From Amorphochlora amoebiformis (Eukaryota; Cercozoa; Chlorarachniophyceae): DNA of 64,000 nt. The notes beneath the pieces are model-generated. The model saw nothing but the letters and a program-made list of their open reading frames with translations. It did not search any database and was not told the DNA's origin. Position 1 is the stretch's first letter. Every line of letters starts with the position of its first letter. Positions 39,317 through 64,000 of this stretch are shown here, piece by piece. The stretch spans positions 1-64,000 of the forward strand of contig BAAHQB010000277.1 of assembly GCA_054601695.1 (NCBI GenBank), read 5' to 3'. A program made the translations under genes and the position numbers.

Positions 39317-39871
39317 TTGTTGTGCATGTAATACTATGTATATATAATTGTAAATATAATTATACTATGATATGATACATAGAATTAGTTTAATTGTATA
39401 GACTATTCATTTATAATATGTATAATATTGGCCAATAAATAGTTATAATGTTGAATTGATTCCAGTGAAATGGTTACAATGTTGGAGTTGATTGCAGTGA
39501 TTGCGTGATGAGTTTGAAATGGCATGAGGTGAGGGTGAGCTTTTGAGCGTTGTGATTGCGTCATGACTTTTCTATCAGCCTATGCTCAGGGTTTCATTGC
39601 TTGCTGTCTTTGGCAGAAGGAGCCTACGGTCAGGTTTTGAAAGTGTCACTTCACGTCAACGCCTCGACGTACGAGAGATCCATAGAGATTATATCCATAG
39701 ATTTCGAGAAATCTCGCTCACAAACAACCGGTAGTATCAACAAGCCCCGGGATTGGTGGTCTCGTTAAAAAAACCGGTAGTATCAACAAGCCCCGGAATT
39801 GGTTGGGAGCTTAGAGTCTCCGGAGTGTCTCAAAGAACTCCTTCGGCTGACGTGCAGGACGGCGTCCATCT
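37661..39871. other. Spacer between GPATCH3-like gene and EMC3
   Basis: Contents in order: a CATCATCACTACCATCATCA array (37755-37995), a perfect (GGATCC)5 array at 38221-38250, a long A+T-rich stretch with many CTAG/TATCTAGAT motifs (38270-38990), TA/CA microsatellites (38990-39320), and a directly duplicated string ACCGGTAGTATCAACAAGCC near 39729 and 39771. A short frame at 39598 reads GAYGQVLKVSLHV, faintly like a kinase Gly-loop, but nothing supports it. The EMC3 promoter should lie at the right end. Confidence 0.7.
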
Positions 39872-48332
<8,461 letters not shown>

Positions 48333-49348
48333 CCACTAGAACCCACTCTACAGCTCTGCAGCTACGTATACGACTAGCCGAAGTTATCATGCTACGTACG
48401 TACTGTTAAACTTTTCGGCTAGCCTGAGGATATCTCAGTAGAAGGATCTAGAATATGCATCACTGGTGATGCTTCAGTGGTGCTTCATAAGCTAGATAAG
48501 CTTTACTGAGTCAAATCGATACTGTGATCACTGATCTACATTATTTTAATTGTAAACGCAATGAACTCGCATCTCATGAATATCGGTCGTACTTTTTTTA
48601 TCCCGACGTCTCCAGCATCTAGAGCCTATATCTCTTGTAGATCTATAGCTAGAGCTGGAGATCGTAGGTGACGTTGCCACACATATTCTAAATATTAATC
48701 TAGTACTGATGTTGATGAAAATCTGAATTGTCTAGACTAGTACTAGCTAGAAGAAGAAAACAAACTTTTATAGAGCATACACTGAAGGATCGAGACAAGA
48801 GTTACTAGACAGAGAAGTTCCGATATTCTAGACGTAGATACTGAAGTTTTACCAAGTGTACGATAACTATAGCTCGCGAGTAGAGTCACTACGCAGTAAC
48901 AGAGTAAATACCATGTGACACCACTGTCACACTCACACTCACGTAGGAGAGAACCGTTCTGACAACAACTGATTATTCTACTAACTTTGTTAATGGACAC
49001 TATCTATAGTATTCTATACATCGCGCGCCATGATCTATTCGTGTCTTTCTGACACTCTCCTCGGAGTACTGAGGGACGGGATTGCTTCGCGCAGATTCAA
49101 CGAGTACCTACATGACAAGAGTAGGCCACTGTGACACACATACCGTAGGCTAGATACTTGACATAAACACATACCTCAAGGTTCTTTTTTTTTAAATATT
49201 GGATCTACAAAAATATTGTACACCTGGTATGTAGACAATATACCGATGTTTTATATATAAAAGATACTGTGACTTATAGTCCAGATATTAAACAAATTGT
49301 GCATGTACTGATCTGTATATGTGTGTATTTATACTTATGTGTACACAC

Positions 49349-49383
<35 letters not shown>

Positions 49384-49384
49384 C

Positions 49385-49433
<49 letters not shown>

Positions 49434-49442
49434 TCAACCATA

Positions 49443-49507
<65 letters not shown>

Positions 49508-49556
49508 AATATATAGCACAAAAAACTATTAATATAAAAATAGATCTATTCTATGG

Positions 49557-49626
<70 letters not shown>

Positions 49627-49694
49627 CGTACATGTGTATATGTGTATATGTATATATACATACATATGTATATATATAAATATATATGTGTGTG

Positions 49695-49746
<52 letters not shown>

Positions 49747-49784
49747 CATGCATATATCTCCGCATATATATATATTTATTTATA

Positions 49785-49845
<61 letters not shown>

Positions 49846-49854
49846 TCTATACAT

Positions 49855-49899
<45 letters not shown>

Positions 49900-49928
49900 G
49901 TATATGTATTTTCTATATGTATAGGATG

Positions 49929-50011
<83 letters not shown>

Positions 50012-50012
50012 T

Positions 50013-50054
<42 letters not shown>

Positions 50055-50092
50055 ATTATGTATATGTATTTTTTATATGTATAGGATGTGTG

Positions 50093-50173
<81 letters not shown>

Positions 50174-50174
50174 A

Positions 50175-50208
<34 letters not shown>

Positions 50209-50262
50209 GCATAACATACAAATAAATGTATGTATATATATATATATGTACATATATATATT

Positions 50263-50308
<46 letters not shown>

Positions 50309-50313
50309 CTTGC
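48333..50313. other. Convergent spacer between EMC3 and the basic protein gene
   Basis: 48333-49280 is mixed-composition sequence without credible frames and with many CTAG sites (TCTAGACTAGTACTAGCTAG near 48731). 49320-50300 is TA/CA microsatellite, including a duplicated block of about 165 bp (near 49880 and 50040) with the shared string TATGTATAGGATGTGTGTAC. Both neighbouring genes end here. Confidence 0.75.
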
Positions 50314-52215
50314 TTACTTTGGCTTCCTCTCCCCCTTCTTTTCGGCCCTCCATGCCTGAGGCGTTCGACTCTTTGAGCCAGATTGAAAATGACTTTTCAC
50401 TTCAGACTTCCCCCGAGAGCTCGTGGGTCCAGATCGAGGTATGTCCCTCGCGATCGCACCTGGTGTTGATCGGCTCGAGTTTTGTCCCCGAGCACTAGTC
50501 GGCAAGCCAAAGTCGGCGAGCTGCAGCTTGAGCTGCAGGTCGGTCTCGTTGGACGCATGCGACAGGTGCGACAGCATCGAGATCGAATCCTTCTTGCTGT
50601 CATGTGGCATTAAGTCATGCAACTCACAGCTCTTCCGCCGAACTCTCTGGTACTTTGGCGTTTTACCATCTGGTTTGGGCAGATGCTCCGACGGACTCTT
50701 GGCCATAGGCTTGATGCGCCGAGTCCTCCCAGGAGATTCTCGCGGCGTGGTTCGTCCGGCGCTTCGTGAGCGCCGATGAATGCCATCGCGAAAGACGCCA
50801 CGGCGAAGGTTGACCAGGTTGCCGTGCTCCGGGAGGTTGCGAGCTCGGCGTGGTCCTGCCGTTGTAACCGAGGGTTTATCGGCCTGGACACGGCAGTCAT
50901 CAACCTTGATTGTAGTTGCCCAGCGATTTTTGGGGTTGGGGGAGTTGGATGAGGTGGAACGGGGGTTTGGGGGACTACTCCTGCGATTGTGAGTGAGGCT
51001 GCTTCGGCGGATGCGAGTCAAGCTACCTCGGCAGTTGCGAGTCAGGCTCCCTCGGCGGTGACGGGTCAGGCTGCCTCGGCTGTCTCGGTTGTGGGGCGGG
51101 CTACCTCGGTAGTTGGTCGAGAGCGTGCCATGGCCAGCCTCAGAATGGCGAGTAACATTTGTCGGTGAGCTGAGCGTCTTTTTCATCTTCAACGAAGCCT
51201 GCGCTCGAGAAAACACGTCCTTGAGATTCGAATCCATGGAGGAGGTGGAGCTCGTCTCCGTAGACTTCTTCCTACTATGTCTACAACTCCCTTCGTAAGA
51301 GCCGAGCTTTCGTTGATAGAATTTTTTTTTCGCTTGGTCGAGCGGAGACTGAGGCTGGCGTGCTCTTTCCTCAGCGGATAATGGCTCGAGGTCGTCGTAG
51401 AATCTTGCCACGGAGGGTGATTGGCGACCGGATCCCTCTGATCGCACATCATCGAGCCGAATATTGCGCTCATCCGTCTCTATCGATGTGAACTTTGAGC
51501 CATCGGCTAGATTGTGGGCTTTGTCGTGAAGGTGAAAGTGAGATGTCCAAGCAGGCTTTCCCTGGGGTGCCTTCATGTCACCCCGAGGAAGGTAGCTAAG
51601 GATTCCCCCGTCGATATACTTGGAATAACCCGTGGAATCTTCTCGGAGAGCTCTCATGCGCATCTCGTGGCCGCGTTCATGGTGGACCCAGTTGACGAAA
51701 CGCGGCTTGTTGATGGGTTTTTCGAGCGGGATTTCTCGGTTGGCTTGAGGCCCAAACATATCGCACCTCTGTTTACCTTGCTGCAGACGAAGTTTGTGGG
51801 GGGAATCAAAGAACTTCCCCATCTTCATCGCCCCCTCGTAGGCTCCCCGCCCGTTGAAATGGTCTCGTGGCGCATATTCCAAGTAGCTCGACCCTGTATA
51901 CTTGGAGGTGTGGTGATGTAGCGAGAGATCTCTCATCGCCTTGAGCTTCTCTGTGAGACAGCTGTTTCTATGCCACTCCACCTTGAAATTTATCTTCTCT
52001 TTCTTGTCCTCCCGATCCCTCAATAAACGCTCTCGTTCCCCATGCTGGCTTACATCCACAGTTTTGGGAGAGATGTCGCGAGCTCGCTTCGGTGGTGCCG
52101 CTGTGAAACTTTTTATCGAACGGTTCGGTCGGTCATCGCGTGCATGCAAGTCGTACGACAGCTGGTCGGTGAAGGTAACGCTCACCGGCTGGGTCATTCG
52201 TGATGCATCATGCAT
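50314..52215 (-). CDS. Basic, Ser/Arg-rich 633-residue protein, single exon
   Basis: One uninterrupted frame from ATG at 52215 to the stop near 50314, with an in-frame stop upstream of the ATG. It is the only gene here without introns besides the retroelement, and it is G+C-rich. Residues 1-250 look folded, with Arg, His, Tyr and Trp-rich segments such as [20 protein letters not shown] and [19 protein letters not shown] central part carries about seven [16 protein letters not shown] repeats of 8-9 residues, followed by a disordered Ser/Pro/Arg/Lys tail containing several RRxS sites that basophilic kinases could use. I do not recognise a family. A cytoskeletal, flagellar or nucleic-acid-binding role is possible from composition only. 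It is head-to-head with the kelch gene. Confidence 0.85.
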   Translation of the reverse strand: MHDASRMTQPVSVTFTDQLSYDLHARDDRPNRSIKSFTAAPPKRARDISPKTVDVSQHGERERLLRDREDKKEKINFKVEWHRNSCLTEKLKAMRDLSLHHHTSKYTGSSYLEYAPRDHFNGRGAYEGAMKMGKFFDSPHKLRLQQGKQRCDMFGPQANREIPLEKPINKPRFVNWVHHERGHEMRMRALREDSTGYSKYIDGGILSYLPRGDMKAPQGKPAWTSHFHLHDKAHNLADGSKFTSIETDERNIRLDDVRSEGSGRQSPSVARFYDDLEPLSAEERARQPQSPLDQAKKKFYQRKLGSYEGSCRHSRKKSTETSSTSSMDSNLKDVFSRAQASLKMKKTLSSPTNVTRHSEAGHGTLSTNYRGSPPHNRDSRGSLTRHRRGSLTRNCRGSLTRIRRSSLTHNRRSSPPNPRSTSSNSPNPKNRWATTIKVDDCRVQADKPSVTTAGPRRARNLPEHGNLVNLRRGVFRDGIHRRSRSAGRTTPRESPGRTRRIKPMAKSPSEHLPKPDGKTPKYQRVRRKSCELHDLMPHDSKKDSISMLSHLSHASNETDLQLKLQLADFGLPTSARGQNSSRSTPGAIARDIPRSGPTSSRGKSEVKSHFQSGSKSRTPQAWRAEKKGERKPK

Positions 52216-52297
52216 GTCAAAACAAAGCCTTTTGGAGGTAAATTTACGCGTGGGCGTTTCTATTAGAGGGTAGAATTTGATTCATTAGAAGAGCGTT

Positions 52298-61529
<9,232 letters not shown>

Positions 61530-61989
61530 ACCCAATGACCAACGACAACTCGAATCAAACAAAAAAGAAAAAAGCAAGTGAACAAGCCTACAAATGAACA
61601 AAACAAACAAAACAAACGATAACCCGCACTCGAAACCTCTCGAGCCCTAACCCTAAGCCTGAGCTAATCCTTGCTCTAACCCGATTAACGTTAGACGTAC
61701 GGGCCCAGAATCGGGCACCCAGCAGCTGAACGCACTTGGGGGGGGTATTAGAGCGAAGGGTGCTAAGGTTATTAGAGGGTGATGGTTTAGAGATTAGGTT
61801 TAGAGATTTTAGTTAAGGGTTGGGAGGTTGCGATGTAAATGTATGTTTCATGGTTATTAGAGGGTGATGGCTTAGAGATTAGGTTTAGAGATTATACTTA
61901 GGGGTTGGGAGGTAGCGATGTAAATGTATGTTTTATGGATACTTGAAAACAAATATTTGTATGCATCAAGGTTTGGAGATATGTATGTT

Positions 61990-62086
<97 letters not shown>

Positions 62087-62094
62087 ACAAAAGG
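61530..62094. other. Gap after kelch stop, no gene seen
   Basis: It holds C/A-rich sequence, short CCCTAA-like strings (61647-61660), two tandem copies of about 80 bp sharing GAGGGTGATGGTTTAGAGAT (61777 and 61860), and a TA block at 61990-62078. Confidence 0.7.
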
Positions 62095-62193
62095 TTACCT
62101 TGTCGCTGACACCAGTAAAGGCAAGGAAAATGAGAGTAAGGCCGGAGCCTGTACAGGGTACATGTGTATTCACTTATATAAACTCAGTATATA

Positions 62194-62256
<63 letters not shown>

Positions 62257-62293
62257 AAATAAATAAATTTATAATATATACACACACACATAA

Positions 62294-62325
<32 letters not shown>

Positions 62326-62412
62326 CATTTGTATGCGCAAAGTAGTAATTAAATGTATCTGTTTGTGTTAATTGTTCATTTACATAAATGTCTAAAAGGT
62401 GTGTATTTATTC

Positions 62413-62447
<35 letters not shown>

Positions 62448-62517
62448 GTACATGCAGTGGGAAGAAATGCTATGAAACGGACGCAAATGCTTAACCCTCA
62501 GCTCCTGCCCACCCAAG
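62095..62517 (+). other. Two possible further exons of the kelch gene or a new gene
   Basis: 62095-62158 (AAG/GTTACC to CAG-G/GTACAT, frame [16 protein letters not shown]) and 62457-62516 (CATGCAG/TG to CCCAAG/GTACAT, frame GRNAMKRTQMLNPQLLPT) are flanked by good splice signals and join in phase. They are basic and unlike kelch blades. A partial copy of the second (GGGAAGAAATGATATGAAAT) lies at 62570. Confidence 0.4.
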
Positions 62518-62528
62518 GTACATTATAT

Positions 62529-62564
<36 letters not shown>

Positions 62565-62669
62565 TCAATGGGAAGAAATGATATGAAATGTATCAAATAC
62601 TTATATAAATATACAAATTTTATTTTATTATATATACAAAGGTATATTTACATATGTATATATATATAT

Positions 62670-62706
<37 letters not shown>

Positions 62707-62763
62707 ATTTATATATATATATATATGAATTTATGTTTACATACACACACATAACATATGCAC

Positions 62764-62861
<98 letters not shown>

Positions 62862-62904
62862 TCCAGATAAAACCGCGCACGACCAAACTTTTACACTGAA
62901 GGTC

Positions 62905-63017
<113 letters not shown>

Positions 63018-63019
63018 TA

Positions 63020-63277
63020 TGTTGTTGTTGTTATGCATGCGAAAGGTATAGGTAGTTAAGTAGTACAAGGAGATTGACGGCAGTCCATCATCGGTTACAT
63101 AGACCGCGACCAATAGGCCAATAATTCTCGGCACCCATGGGTTCCGAACGAAGAAAGGAAATAGGGAAGAGATGAAGAATTAAGTACATGGCCAGCGCAC
63201 GTACGCCATCCATATCATTCGTCATAATCGAATCGAAGCCCAATCGAATCCTGGACTCCCATCTCGCTGCACAAACA
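63020..63277 (+). mobile_element. Third, divergent Copia-family LTR
   Basis: About 250-258 bp with TG...CA ends; the start is ambiguous within a GTTGTTGTTGTT run. It shares with the copies at 8445 and 11200 the blocks TTCTCGG.ACCCAT, GAAGAAAGGAA, CATTCGTCATAATC and TGGACT.CCATCT. It is followed by GGCTAT, similar to the base string after the intact 5' LTR. Confidence 0.75.
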
Positions 63278-63545
63278 GGCTATAACTTTCATCTGGTAGC
63301 GAACTCTCAAGCAACCCAGAGTAGCGCAGTGAAGGTTACAAGGAGTTCGACTGGAGGTGGTATTCTGGGGTTGTTTTCCACATGCTGGGGGGCCAATGCC
63401 ACCTCATGGGGACGAGAAGTGGACTTTGTATGCCAAGATCGTTTCGGAATTCGGGGTTGGCGTTTCAAGTTGGGGGAAGCGTTTCAAGTTGGGGGAAGCG
63501 TTTCAAGTTGGGGGAAGCGTTTCAGATTGGGATCACACTGATGAA
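63278..63545 (+). pseudogene. Truncated gag fragment of a Copia element
   Basis: After the LTR, a frame at about 63405-63450 reads [14 protein letters not shown], which aligns with DDWTKYAKSVSMM near the N terminus of the intact Gag at 43813. It then decays into three copies of a 20-bp unit (GCGTTTCAAGTTGGGGGAA) and a TA tract. No intact frame remains. Confidence 0.55.
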
Positions 63546-63556
63546 AGCACTAACAA

Positions 63557-63633
<77 letters not shown>

Positions 63634-63664
63634 TATACATATATATATATATATGTATATATAT

Positions 63665-63705
<41 letters not shown>

Positions 63706-63709
63706 TAAA

Positions 63710-63750
<41 letters not shown>

Positions 63751-63780
63751 ACATATATATACATAATGTGTACTTAGGTG

Positions 63781-63843
63781 ATAAACTACCTTCTGAGTGA
63801 GTGGGCTCCACCGACAAGGGCAACTTTCTTCTTGGCGCCCAAG
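63781..63843 (+). other. Possible exon near the right edge
   Basis: Non-repetitive sequence ends CCCAAG/GTATGT, with an upstream AG at 63800. The frame [13 protein letters not shown] joins in phase 1 with the possible exon ending at 62516. Too short to assign. Confidence 0.3.
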
Positions 63844-63894
63844 GTATGTATCATATATACTTATGTATGTGTATATTATATATATATATGTATA

Positions 63895-63925
<31 letters not shown>

Positions 63926-63965
63926 GTATATGTGTACATGTGTACATATACATATACATATATAT

Positions 63966-63996
<31 letters not shown>

Positions 63997-64000
63997 ATAT

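Noticed and set aside
39556-39768. Frame with a kinase-like GAYGQV string upstream of EMC3
   Set aside because: No other kinase motif follows, and the segment overlaps a local duplication.

Overview
This window is a chromosome end from a microbial eukaryote. It opens with about 0.5 kb of (CCCTAA)n, so the telomere is on the left. The TTAGGG-type telomere, many small exons, GT-AG introns packed with (TA)n microsatellites, and a seven-transmembrane protein fused to a TKL-type kinase suggest a protist or alga, perhaps of the SAR or chlorarachniophyte kind. The lineage guess is weak. Most long reading frames made of Y/I, H/T or D/V repeats are translated microsatellites. I rebuilt the genes by hand from protein similarity, splice signals and reading-frame phase.

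Layout: telomere (1-497); WW-domain membrane protein, minus (891-2619); 7TM-TKL kinase, plus (3674-17384, 5' end uncertain); CTAG-rich spacer; 162-residue orphan, minus (18431-22902); BolA-like protein, minus (23480-28198); repeat-rich spacer; short G-patch gene, plus (30402-31563); GPATCH3-like N-terminal and middle part, plus (32385-37660); spacer; EMC3, plus (39872-48332), with a 2.67-kb Copia element in its eighth intron; CTAG-rich spacer; single-exon 633-residue basic protein, minus (50314-52215); head-to-head kelch-repeat gene, plus (52298 to about 61529). Further possible exons and an LTR with a gag fragment reach the right edge.

The recognisable genes are cell-biological: signalling (7TM kinase), membrane-protein insertion (EMC3), iron-sulfur or redox biology (BolA), RNA-associated G-patch proteins and a kelch propeller. 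They look unrelated and no operon-like logic is expected. What unifies the window is its intron architecture. Exons of about 30-230 nt sit between introns carrying long (TA)n tracts, minisatellites and LTR copies. Several minisatellites include a copy of the adjacent splice site and exon edge. Four related LTR sequences lie in TA-rich tracts inside introns. Spacers at gene 3' ends are instead rich in the tetramer CTAG.
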